Under the pieces are notes generated by a model, which was not told the origin of the DNA, searched no databases, and was given only the letters and a program-made list of their open reading frames with translations. A program made the position numbers and the translations under genes. Of a stretch of DNA of 6,163 nt, positions 1 to 5,560 are shown piece by piece. The number at the start of each line of letters is the position of its first letter. Position 1 is the first letter of the stretch. This stretch comes from Actinomycetes bacterium (lineage in GTDB: Bacteria; Actinomycetota; Actinomycetes; Prado026), in contig JALOLN010000122.1 of NCBI GenBank assembly GCA_025455945.1, positions 1 to 6,163 of the forward strand, written 5' to 3'.

Positions 1-1128
1 GCCGGGCAGCTGCTCTCGACGGTGGAGGCGCTCTTCCCTGAGGACCCCGAGGCGTCGTGGCGCACCGCCCTGACCGCGCTGCAGGAGGACAACCCGGGGC
101 TGCCGTTCGACCGGGTACGGCCAGTGCTCGACGACGAGCTCGGTGCCACCTGGCACTCACGGTTCCGCCAGTTCGAGGAGCGGGCGGTCGCCGCCGCGTC
201 GATCGGGCAGGTGCACCGGGCGGTGTGGTCCGACGGCCGGGCCGTGGCCGTCAAGATCCAGTATCCCGGCGCCCGCGAGGCACTGCTGGGCGACGTCCGC
301 ACCCTCGCGCTGTCGCTGCGGCTGACGACGCTGATCGCCCGTGGCCTGGCCCTGCCCCCGCTCGTGGCCGAGCTGCGCACCCGCCTGGCCGAGGAGACCG
401 ACTACGGCCGGGAGGCGGCCCACCAGCGGGCCTTCGCCACCGAGTACGCCGCTGACGCCGACGCCGTCGTCCCCGCCGTCGTCGAGGCGACGCCCCGGGT
501 CCTGGTCACCGAGTGGCTGGACGGCGTGCCCCTCGCCACCGTCGCGATGGAGGGGACCCAGCCGGACCGGGACCTCCTCGGCACCCGCTACCAGCGGTTC
601 CTGCTGTCCGGGCCGGAGCGCGTCGGGCTGCTGCACACCGACCCGCACCCGGGCAACTTCCGCCTCCTCGAGGACGGCCGGCTCGGGGTCATGGACTTCG
701 GCTCGGTCCTGGTCCTCCCCGGAGGCATGCCGCGCACCTTCGGACGGCTGATGACGGTGATGCTCAGCCGCGATCCCGAGGAGATCCTGCTCGGGCTCCA
801 GGACGAAGGGTTCGTCCGGCTCGGCGCCCGGCTGGAGACGGACAAGCTGGCCGACTACCTAGCGCCGTTCTCCGAGCCGGCCCGGCACGAGGTCTTCTCC
901 TACAGCCGGGCCTGGCTGCGTTCGCAGTTCGCCCGGATCAACGACCCCCGCAACCCCGAGTTCGCCGTCGCCCTGCAGCTCAACCTGCCGGCCGAGCACC
1001 TGTTCACGCACCGGGTGTGGCTCGGCATCGTCGGCGTGCTCAGCCAGCTCGAGGCGACCGTCCCCGTGCGCGCCGAGCTGCTGCGGTGGTTGCCCGGCTT
1101 CGACCCGGAGGCCTCCCCGAGGCGGTGA
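1..1128 (+). CDS. ABC1/AarF/UbiB-family atypical protein kinase, 5'-truncated
   Basis: The frame is open from base 1 to TGA 1126-1128 (375 codons), so the start lies left of the window; the GTG at 22 is internal. The first residues, AGQLLST, fit the tail of the family's KxGQ motif, whose lysine would be just outside. Counting from the window's first codon, I see the alanine-rich loop AAASIGQVH (64-72) that replaces the usual glycine-rich loop, the ATP-binding lysine in VAVK (Lys85), hinge-like VTEWLDG, the catalytic stretch HTDPHPGN (212-219) and DFG (232-234). All core kinase residues expected in this part are intact. Family members support ubiquinone synthesis (UbiB/COQ8) or act as membrane-lipid-linked ATPases; actinobacteria mostly lack ubiquinone, so the substrate here is unknown. 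I see no transmembrane segment at the C-terminus. Probably about 70-90 N-terminal residues are missing. Family assignment is firm, role is not. Confidence 0.93.
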   Translation, partial: AGQLLSTVEALFPEDPEASWRTALTALQEDNPGLPFDRVRPVLDDELGATWHSRFRQFEERAVAAASIGQVHRAVWSDGRAVAVKIQYPGAREALLGDVRTLALSLRLTTLIARGLALPPLVAELRTRLAEETDYGREAAHQRAFATEYAADADAVVPAVVEATPRVLVTEWLDGVPLATVAMEGTQPDRDLLGTRYQRFLLSGPERVGLLHTDPHPGNFRLLEDGRLGVMDFGSVLVLPGGMPRTFGRLMTVMLSRDPEEILLGLQDEGFVRLGARLETDKLADYLAPFSEPARHEVFSYSRAWLRSQFARINDPRNPEFAVALQLNLPAEHLFTHRVWLGIVGVLSQLEATVPVRAELLRWLPGFDPEASPRR

Positions 1129-1164
1129 CGATGTGGTCGCCCTGGCAGCAACATCGTCACCGCC
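1121..1164. terminator. 14-bp perfect inverted repeat over the aarF-like stop codon; candidate terminator
   Basis: GGCGGTGACGATGT (1121-1134) is the exact reverse complement of ACATCGTCACCGCC (1151-1164), with a 16-nt loop. The left arm contains the TGA stop of the kinase gene. The repeat sits between that gene and the convergent tRNA-Arg, so it could end transcription from both sides. There is no T-tract on either strand; U-less hairpin terminators have been proposed in actinobacteria, so function is inferred from position and stem length. Confidence 0.55.
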
Positions 1165-1193
1165 ACGGGGGGTGAGGGGGCAGGTCAGCGGCG

Positions 1194-1267
1194 TCCCCCC
1201 GGCGCGACTCGAACGCGCGACCCGCGGATTAGAAGTCCGCCGCTCTGTCCAGCTGAGCTACGGGGGG
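1194..1267 (-). tRNA. tRNA-Arg, anticodon UCU
   Basis: On the minus strand the cloverleaf folds completely. The acceptor stem is CCCCCCG (1267-1261) with CGGGGGG (1201-1195), seven perfect pairs. The D arm begins TAGCTCAGCTGGACAGAGC. The anticodon stem is GCGGA/TCCGC around the loop CTTCTAA, which gives anticodon TCT (reads AGA, Arg). The T arm is GCGCG/CGCGC around TTCGAGT. The discriminator is A at 1194. The next bases are CGC, so the CCA end is not encoded and must be added by the CCA-adding enzyme. AGA codons are rare at this GC content, so this is a minor isoacceptor. It is convergent with the upstream kinase gene and divergent from the usp gene. Confidence 0.97.
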
Positions 1268-1275
1268 TCGTCGGC

Positions 1276-1281
1276 AGTGTA
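1276..1281 (-). promoter_or_regulatory. Candidate -10 box (TACACT) for tRNA-Arg
   Basis: On the minus strand TACACT lies 8 nt before the mature 5' end of tRNA-Arg. It fits the actinobacterial TAnnnT -10 pattern, and transcription would begin almost at the tRNA's first base. No convincing -35 hexamer is seen at 16-18 nt upstream. The same hexamer precedes tRNA-His in this window, which mildly supports the call. Confidence 0.5.
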
Positions 1282-1320
1282 GGGAGCGGCGCCTCGACGA
1301 GTGCCCTCCGGTCCCGCCGG

Positions 1321-1334
1321 GGGACCAACGTCCC
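1321..1334. promoter_or_regulatory. Candidate DosR/DevR-type operator upstream of usp-acg
   Basis: GGGACCAACGTCCC is a perfect 5-4-5 palindrome. The mycobacterial DosR consensus is TTSGGGACTWWAGTCCCSAA. Here all ten bases of the GGGAC/GTCCC arms and the N4 spacing match, and the two central spacer bases are AA as WW requires. The outer spacer bases (C and C) and the outer flanks (CGG, TGG) do not match. The site is 63 bp before the usp start, upstream of two genes whose families belong to the DosR regulon. The left arm also pairs with GGTCCC at 1310-1315, so an overlapping GGTCCC-N5-GGGACC repeat exists. Binding is inferred. Confidence 0.5.
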
Positions 1335-1372
1335 TGGCCCGCGCCCGGCCGCACGGGGACGCTCATCGGGAG

Positions 1373-1383
1373 GGGACCGTCCC
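1373..1383. repeat. GGGAC-C-GTCCC palindrome next to the usp ribosome binding site
   Basis: GGGACCGTCCC (5-1-5) uses the same half-sites as the element at 1321-1334 but with a 1-nt spacer, so it does not have DosR geometry. It ends 2 nt before the Shine-Dalgarno run GGGAGGTGG (1386-1394). Its right half (GTCCCGT, 1379-1385) can also pair with ACGGGGAC (1353-1360), with one bulged G, to form a hairpin just before the ribosome binding site. It may be a second operator, an mRNA hairpin, or chance in GC-rich DNA. Confidence 0.3.
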
Positions 1384-1397
1384 GTGGGAGGTGGTCA

Positions 1398-2294
1398 ATG
1401 AGCGGCAAGCCGGTCGTCGTCGGCTACGACGGGTCGGACACGAGCCGTCGGGCGCTGGACTGGGCGCTCGCGACCGCCGGACGCCGCGAGATCCCCGTCG
1501 TCGTCGTCCATGCCTTCACCCTGCCCATGCCCCCGGTCCCGGTCGCCCCCGGCTACGCGGGGCCCAACGAGGGCGCGCTGCGCGAGGGGGCGGAGGCCGT
1601 CCTCGCCGAGGCGGCCGAGCACGCCGCGCGGCTCGCCCCGGACGTCGAGGTGAGCACCCGCCTGGTGTCGGCGCCCGCCGCGCTGGCCCTCCTCGACGGG
1701 ATCGAGGACGCCGAGATGGTCGTCGTGGGGTCCCGCGGCCTGGACGGGTTCTCCGAGCTGCTCGTCGGCTCCACCGGCGTCCAGCTGGCCACCCACGCAC
1801 CCTGCCCGACCGTGGTGATCCGGCCCCAGCACCGGCCGGTCGAGCCCGGGCCCGAGGCCGGCCGGGTCGTCGTCGGCGTCGACGGCTCGCCGCTGTCCGA
1901 GACCGCGCTGGCGTTCGGCTACGAGGAGGCCTCGCTGCGTGGGGTCGGCCTCACCGCCCTGCACGCGTGGGACACCCCGGTGCTGGACGCCGGCGGCCGG
2001 GGCGCCGGCCTGCCGCACGAGACCGTGCGCGAGATCGGGGCGGCCGAGGAGTCGGTCGTGCTGTCGGAGTCGCTGGCCGGCTACCGGGAGAAGTACCCCG
2101 ACGTGGACCTGCGCCAGCGCGTCGACCACCAGAAGGCCGCGAAGGCCCTCATCGCCGCGTCCGCCGGTGCCGAGCTGCTCGTCGTCGGCTCCCGCGGCCG
2201 CGGGGGCTTCCGCTCGCTGCTCCTCGGGTCGGTGAGCCACGCCGTCCTGCACCACTCGCACAGTCCCATCGCCGTCGTCCGGCCCCGGGCCTGA
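1398..2294 (+). CDS. Tandem-domain universal stress protein (UspA superfamily)
   Basis: This is a 298-residue cytoplasmic protein made of two Usp domains, about residues 4-142 and 156-297. Each opens with a beta strand and the acidic ATP-site turn (VVVGYDGS at 6-13, VVVGVDGS at 157-164). Each ends with an intact G-x2-G-x9-G-S nucleotide-binding signature: Gly111/Gly114/Gly124-Ser125 and Gly264/Gly267/Gly277-Ser278. Both halves should therefore bind ATP, as in the mycobacterial tandem Usp proteins. The ATG at 1398 is chosen for the strong Shine-Dalgarno GGAGGT (1387-1392) 5 nt upstream. The gene lies 36 bp before the Acg-like gene on the same strand, a probable operon. The GGGAC/GTCCC palindrome upstream suggests control by a DosR-like regulator. 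Family members are linked to hypoxia, stasis and stress survival; the exact role here is unknown. Confidence 0.95.
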   Translation: MSGKPVVVGYDGSDTSRRALDWALATAGRREIPVVVVHAFTLPMPPVPVAPGYAGPNEGALREGAEAVLAEAAEHAARLAPDVEVSTRLVSAPAALALLDGIEDAEMVVVGSRGLDGFSELLVGSTGVQLATHAPCPTVVIRPQHRPVEPGPEAGRVVVGVDGSPLSETALAFGYEEASLRGVGLTALHAWDTPVLDAGGRGAGLPHETVREIGAAEESVVLSESLAGYREKYPDVDLRQRVDHQKAAKALIAASAGAELLVVGSRGRGGFRSLLLGSVSHAVLHHSHSPIAVVRPRA

Positions 2295-2330
2295 CAGCCC
2301 CGGGGTCCCGACCCCACGCAGGAGGCGGCC

Positions 2331-3329
2331 TTGCCGACCACCGACCGCCCCGGCGGCGCCGAGGAGGACGTGCTCCTTGCTGCGGCCACGGCCGCGCCCT
2401 CGCTGCACAACACCCAGCCGTGGCGGTTCGCGGCCGCGGGCACGTCGATCGACCTGTACGCCGACCCGTCCCGGCAGCTGCGCCAGGTGGACCCCGACGG
2501 TCGGGGCCTGCACATCAGCTGCGGGTCCGCCCTGCTGAACCTGCGGGTCGCCGCCGAGCACCTCGGGTACTCCCCCCACGTTCGACTGCTGCCCGACCCC
2601 GAGCGGGCGACCCTGCTGGCGCACGTCGAGCTCTCCGGCCGCAGCGAACGGGCGGGCATGACGGGGGCGATGTACGACGCCATCCCCCTGCGGCACACCA
2701 ACCGCTTCCCGTTCGAGGACCGGCAGGTCCCGGCCGCGGTCGCGACGGCGCTGGTCGAGGCGGCGGTGCTCGAGGGGGCCGAGCTCACCCTGGTCACTGA
2801 CGAGCTCGAACGTGCCCGGCTGACCGACCTGATCCACCTCGCCGACCTCGAGCGCGACCTCGACCCCCGCCTCGGGGACGAGGCGGCGCAGTGGACCGGG
2901 GTGGACGAGGACCACCAGGACGGCATCCCCGGCTACGCCCTCGGCCCGCTGTCCCGCGACCCGATCACCGCCATCAGGGACCTGCGGCGCGGCCACCCCG
3001 TCGAGGGCCGCCCGGTGCAGCGGTTCGAGCGGGCACCGACGCTGGGCGTGCTGTCGACCCCGCGCGACGACCGCGAGTCGTGGCTGCGCGCGGGGCAGGC
3101 CCTCCAGCGGGTGCTGCTGGTGGCGACTGTGCAGGGGCTGTCCGCCTCCTTCGTCAACCAGCCGCTGGAGCACACCGAGCTGCGCTGGCTGGTCCGAGAC
3201 CCGGCCCGTGGCATCGGCTACCCGCAGATGGTGCTGCGGCTCGGCTACGGCACGCCCGCCCCGCCGACGCCGCGCCGCCCCCTGGAGGACGTCAAGATCC
3301 CGAGCAGGGAGGAGGACGCCGGCCGCTGA
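2331..3329 (+). CDS. Acg-family FMN-binding nitroreductase-fold protein
   Basis: This 332-residue protein has hallmarks of the Acg family (mycobacterial Rv2032/Rv3131 type). These are APSLHNTQPWRF at 22-33, the FMN-phosphate/ribityl-binding segment of the nitroreductase fold; RHTNRFPF at 121-128; and the C-terminal GIGYPQMVLRLGYG at 294-307. Its length fits the family, in which two nitroreductase-like halves in one chain form a pseudo-dimer. Acg itself binds FMN in a largely closed pocket and has no ordinary nitroreductase activity, so flavin storage or a special redox role is possible. The start is TTG 2331, chosen because GGAGG (2321-2325) lies 5 nt upstream and the protein then begins close to the conserved core. 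It is 36 bp downstream of the usp gene, so cotranscription is likely. No signal peptide or membrane segment is seen. The family call is good; the substrate is unknown. Confidence 0.88.
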   Translation: MPTTDRPGGAEEDVLLAAATAAPSLHNTQPWRFAAAGTSIDLYADPSRQLRQVDPDGRGLHISCGSALLNLRVAAEHLGYSPHVRLLPDPERATLLAHVELSGRSERAGMTGAMYDAIPLRHTNRFPFEDRQVPAAVATALVEAAVLEGAELTLVTDELERARLTDLIHLADLERDLDPRLGDEAAQWTGVDEDHQDGIPGYALGPLSRDPITAIRDLRRGHPVEGRPVQRFERAPTLGVLSTPRDDRESWLRAGQALQRVLLVATVQGLSASFVNQPLEHTELRWLVRDPARGIGYPQMVLRLGYGTPAPPTPRRPLEDVKIPSREEDAGR

Positions 3330-3340
3330 GTACCCTCAGC
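3325..3340. terminator. Small bidirectional hairpin shared by two convergent stop codons
   Basis: GCTGAGTACCCTCAGC is a perfect 6-bp stem with a 4-nt loop. The left arm contains the TGA (3327-3329) of the Acg-like gene. The right arm contains the TGA (read from TCA, 3336-3338) of the minus-strand RNase gene. There is no T-tract and the stem is short. Its position between convergent genes with only 6 bp between them suggests it ends, or protects the ends of, both transcripts. Confidence 0.4.
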
Positions 3341-4718
3341 CCAGGCGGATCCGCTCCCCCATCCGCGGCACCACTGCGACCCAGCCGAGCTCGGTGCGGA
3401 TCCGTTCGGCCAAGGCGGCCGACGCGGCCTCCTCGCCGTGCACCACGAACGCGGCGTCCGGCTCGCGCGGGGCCGACCGCAACCACTCGAGGGTCTCGTC
3501 GGCGTCGGCGTGCACCGAGAACTCCTGGCACTCGACGACCTGCGCCCGCACCCGCACGTAGCGGCCGTGGATCTTCAGCTGCGTCGCGCCCTGCGCCAGG
3601 TCGCGGCCACGGGTCCCGGCTGCCTGGAACCCCACGAGGACGACGGTGTTGCGCGGGTCCGGCAGCAGCCCCGCGAGGTGGTGCACGACCCGGCCGCCGG
3701 TGGCCATGCCGGACGCCGACACGATGACGCAGGGGTGCCCGGGGTCGTTGAGCCGCTTGGAGTCCTCGACCGAGCGGGCCTCGACGAGGTGCCCCGGGTC
3801 GAAGAGGTCGACACCGTCGGGGAGGTCCGGGCGGATCTCCGGGCTGGCCTCGCGGATCGCCCGGCGGTACAGCGACAGGGTCTCCAGGGCCATCGGGCTG
3901 TCGACGTAGACCGGCACGCGCGGCACCTCACCGGAGCCCATCAGCCGCCGCAGCTCCATGAGCAGCACCTCGGTGCGGTCGACGGCGAACGCGGGCACGA
4001 GCACGACGCCACCGCGGGCCACGGTCCGGCGCACCGCGTCGGCCAGCCGAGGTGTCGGCTCGGCGTGCGCGCGGTCCCCGTAGGTGGACTCCACCACGTA
4101 GCAGTCGGCCTCGGGCGGCGGTCCCGGGGCCCGCAGCAGCGGGTGGTGCGGCCGACCGAGGTCGCCGGAGAACGCCACGGTTCGTCCGTCCAGGACGAGG
4201 TGGACGACACTGGACCCGAGGATGTGCCCCGCCGGGGAGAGCGTCAGCGTCGCCCCGGAGGCCACCTCGCTGGCGCAGCCGAACGGCAGCGGCCGCAGCT
4301 GCGTGATGGCCGCCTCGGCCTCCTCGACGCCGTACAGCGGCTCCGGCCGGGCGTGCTTGGAGAACCCGTGCTCGGCCGCGTAGCGGGCGTCCTCCTCCTG
4401 CAGCCGCGCGCTGTCCCGCAGCACCACGGCCGTGAGGTCGCAGGTGGCGGCCGAGGCGTAGACCGGACCGGCGAACCCATCGCGGACCAGCCGTGGCAGG
4501 TACCCGCAGTGGTCCAGGTGGGCGTGGGTGAGGACGACCGCGTCCAGGTGCCCCGGGTCGACCGGCGGCGGCTCCCAGTTGCGCCGGCGCAGCTCGCGCA
4601 ACCCCTGGAACAGCCCGCAGTCCACGAGGACCCGCGTGCCGTCCTGCTCGAGCAGGAACCGGCTGCCGGTGACGGTCCCGGCGGCGCCGAGGAAGGTGAG
4701 GCTGGCGGTGACGGCCAT
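3336..4718 (-). CDS. Beta-CASP metallo-beta-lactamase-fold ribonuclease (CPSF73-like)
   Basis: This 460-residue protein is of the bacterial CPSF73/Ysh1-like family, zinc-dependent RNA endonucleases/exonucleases acting in the cytoplasm. It has the MBL motif 2 HAHLDH (65-70), motif 3 His165 in SPAGHILGS, and motif 4 Asp186 in FSGDLGR. The beta-CASP residues are motif A Glu210 (ESTYGD), motif B His403 (FSVHAD) and motif C His427 (VVHGE). SASGMATGGR (334-343) matches the family's conserved loop. All metal ligands expected are present, so it should be active. It has no KH or other extra RNA-binding domain and is of the short form. The ATG at 4718 is chosen because the MBL domain begins at once (MAVTASLTFLGAAGTVTGS); upstream in-frame sequence crosses into the divergent orn gene. 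The SD is only a G-rich run. Its exact RNA targets are not predictable. Confidence 0.93.
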   Translation of the reverse strand: MAVTASLTFLGAAGTVTGSRFLLEQDGTRVLVDCGLFQGLRELRRRNWEPPPVDPGHLDAVVLTHAHLDHCGYLPRLVRDGFAGPVYASAATCDLTAVVLRDSARLQEEDARYAAEHGFSKHARPEPLYGVEEAEAAITQLRPLPFGCASEVASGATLTLSPAGHILGSSVVHLVLDGRTVAFSGDLGRPHHPLLRAPGPPPEADCYVVESTYGDRAHAEPTPRLADAVRRTVARGGVVLVPAFAVDRTEVLLMELRRLMGSGEVPRVPVYVDSPMALETLSLYRRAIREASPEIRPDLPDGVDLFDPGHLVEARSVEDSKRLNDPGHPCVIVSASGMATGGRVVHHLAGLLPDPRNTVVLVGFQAAGTRGRDLAQGATQLKIHGRYVRVRAQVVECQEFSVHADADETLEWLRSAPREPDAAFVVHGEEAASAALAERIRTELGWVAVVPRMGERIRLG

Positions 4719-4776
4719 GCCCCCATCCCACCCCCCGGGACCGGTGACGCCCCAGGTGGCTTTGGTCCCCGGGCTG

Positions 4777-4790
4777 CCGCCGAACGGCGG
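4777..4790. promoter_or_regulatory. 14-bp palindrome between the divergent RNase genes; candidate operator
   Basis: CCGCCGAACGGCGG is a perfect 6-2-6 palindrome in the 85-bp region between the beta-CASP RNase gene (-) and orn (+). It ends 1 bp before the candidate -10 of orn, where a bound protein would block polymerase. No regulator is encoded nearby and I do not recognise the motif. CG-rich palindromes occur by chance at this base composition. Confidence 0.35.
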
Positions 4791-4791
4791 A

Positions 4792-4797
4792 TAGCCT
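4792..4797 (+). promoter_or_regulatory. Candidate -10 box (TAGCCT) for leaderless orn mRNA
   Basis: TAGCCT fits TAnnnT and ends 6 nt before A4804 of the orn ATG. This is the spacing expected if transcription starts at the start codon itself. No Shine-Dalgarno precedes that ATG, which fits a leaderless transcript, a common arrangement in actinobacteria. The -35 region is not convincing: the nearest TTG-like hexamer, TTGGTC at 4762-4767, is too far at 24 nt. Confidence 0.4.
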
Positions 4798-4803
4798 GAA
4801 GAC

Positions 4804-5427
4804 ATGGCCGGCGGAGCGATGGTGTGGATCGACTGCGAGATGACGGGGCTGGACCTCGCGCGCGACGCCCTCGTCGAGATCGCCGTCGTCGTCACCGACG
4901 CCGAGCTCAACGTGCTGGGCGAGGGTGTCGACGTCGTCATCAAGCCTCCTGCGCACGCGCTCGAGGACATGGCGGACGTCGTCGTCGCGATGCACACAGC
5001 GTCCGGGCTGCTCGACGCCCTGGAGGCCGGGACCACGCTCGAGGACGCCGAGGCCCGGGTGCTGGCCTACGTGCGCGAGCACGTCCCCGAGCCGCGCCGC
5101 GCTCCGCTGGCCGGCTCGTCGGTCCACACCGACCGGGGGTTCATCGCCCGGGACCTGCCGGGCCTCGACGCGCACCTGCACTACCGCCTCGTCGACGTGT
5201 CGACGGTCAAGGAGCTGGCCCGACGGTGGTACCCCCGCGCCTACTTCAGCGCCCCGGAGAAGCACGGCGGGCACCGTGCCCTGGCCGACATCCTCGACAG
5301 CATCGAGGAGCTGCGGTACTACCGCGAGGCAGTGTTCGTGCCTGCCCCCGGGCCGGACACCCCCACGGCCCGGGCCATCGCAGCCCGGTACGGCATCCCC
5401 CCGGCTCAGCCGGGGGACGTCGGCTGA
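4804..5427 (+). CDS. orn: Oligoribonuclease (DEDDh 3'-5' exonuclease)
   Basis: Orn degrades 2-5-nt RNA fragments, the last step of mRNA decay, and in organisms with cyclic di-GMP it also hydrolyses pGpG. The 207-residue protein has every DEDDh catalytic residue: Asp10 and Glu12 in WIDCEMTGLD, Asp110 in VHTDRGF, His157 in KHGGHRAL and Asp162 in ADILDSI. DVSTVKELARRWYP (131-144) and the IEELRYYRE end of the domain also match well. About 30 residues after the domain (from 178) form a proline-rich tail, which makes the protein longer than the roughly 180-residue enterobacterial enzyme. The ATG at 4804 is preferred with a leaderless promoter. The ATG at 4819 (MVWIDCEM) would fit the family length, but its GGAG lies only 2 nt away. 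The gene is divergent from the beta-CASP RNase gene, a functionally fitting neighbour. Confidence 0.97.
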   Translation: MAGGAMVWIDCEMTGLDLARDALVEIAVVVTDAELNVLGEGVDVVIKPPAHALEDMADVVVAMHTASGLLDALEAGTTLEDAEARVLAYVREHVPEPRRAPLAGSSVHTDRGFIARDLPGLDAHLHYRLVDVSTVKELARRWYPRAYFSAPEKHGGHRALADILDSIEELRYYREAVFVPAPGPDTPTARAIAARYGIPPAQPGDVG

Positions 5428-5441
5428 CCTGCGCCCAGCCG
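5421..5441 (+). terminator. Weak stem-loop over the orn stop codon
   Basis: CGGCTG (5421-5426) pairs with CAGCCG (5436-5441) around a 9-nt loop. The TGA stop (5425-5427) is at the top of the left arm. There is no T-tract, and the right arm directly abuts the candidate tRNA-His -10 box. A 6-bp stem is marginal, so this may be chance. Confidence 0.25.
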
Positions 5442-5442
5442 G

Positions 5443-5448
5443 TACACT
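5443..5448 (+). promoter_or_regulatory. Candidate -10 box (TACACT) for tRNA-His
   Basis: TACACT lies 24 nt before the encoded G-1 of tRNA-His, so the transcript would have a leader of about 18 nt for RNase P to remove. It is identical to the hexamer upstream of tRNA-Arg. No good -35 is seen at the right distance: CTGACC (5424-5429) is only 13 nt away. Confidence 0.45.
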
Positions 5449-5472
5449 CGGGAGGCCGCGACAGGCGGTCAT

Positions 5473-5549
5473 GGTGGGTGTAGCTCAGCTGGTAGAGCAC
5501 CGGGTTGTGGTCCCGGTTGTCGCGGGTTCGAGCCCCGTCACTCACCCCA
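5473..5549 (+). tRNA. tRNA-His, anticodon GUG, with encoded G-1 and CCA
   Basis: The acceptor stem GTGGGTG (5474-5480) pairs with CACTCAC (5539-5545), with one G-U wobble. The D arm contains TAGCTCAGCTGGTAGAGC. The anticodon stem CCGGG/CCCGG encloses TTGTGGT, giving anticodon GTG at 5507-5509 (His). The T arm is GCGGG/CCCGT around TTCGAGC. The discriminator is C at 5546 and faces the encoded extra G at 5473. That G-1:C73 pair is the identity element for histidyl-tRNA synthetase. CCA is encoded at 5547-5549, unlike the tRNA-Arg in this window. Confidence 0.98.
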
Positions 5550-5560
5550 GTCGATGCACC

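Noticed and set aside
1194..1267. tRNA-Arg 3' end as a phage or island attachment site
   Set aside because: I found no integrase gene and no direct repeat of the tRNA 3' end elsewhere in the window.
2302..2315. GGGGT-CCCG-ACCCC 5-4-5 repeat between usp and the Acg-like gene, considered as a second DosR box or terminator
   Set aside because: The arms are not GGGAC/GTCCC, the stem is short, and the 36-bp spacing with a following ribosome binding site favours cotranscription.
1301..2800. Plus-strand open frame of 499 codons overlapping usp
   Set aside because: Arg/Pro/Gly/Ala-rich out-of-frame translation with no motifs; it overlaps the well-supported usp frame and runs into the Acg-like gene.
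1395..3173. Long minus-strand open frame (592 codons) antisense to the usp and Acg-like genes
   Set aside because: Its translation has no recognisable domain and the skewed composition of an antisense shadow in GC-rich DNA, while the plus strand carries two clear protein families.
4734..4773. CCCGGGACC and GGTCCCCGGG as an inverted repeat in the orn/RNase divergent region
   Set aside because: It needs a bulge and a loop of over 20 nt, does not have DosR spacing, and is easily expected in G/C-rich runs.
3438..4799. Plus-strand open frame of 453 codons over the beta-CASP RNase gene
   Set aside because: Antisense shadow: the minus frame holds every MBL and beta-CASP catalytic residue, and this frame has no domain.
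4719..5036. N-terminal extension of the beta-CASP RNase frame upstream of ATG 4718
   Set aside because: The extension runs antisense through the orn coding region, is low-complexity Ser/Thr/Ala-rich, and the MBL domain begins right at ATG 4718.
5401..5413. CCGGCTCAGCCGG palindrome near the orn 3' end
   Set aside because: It lies within the coding sequence, can form only a 5-bp stem with a 3-nt loop, and has no T-tract.
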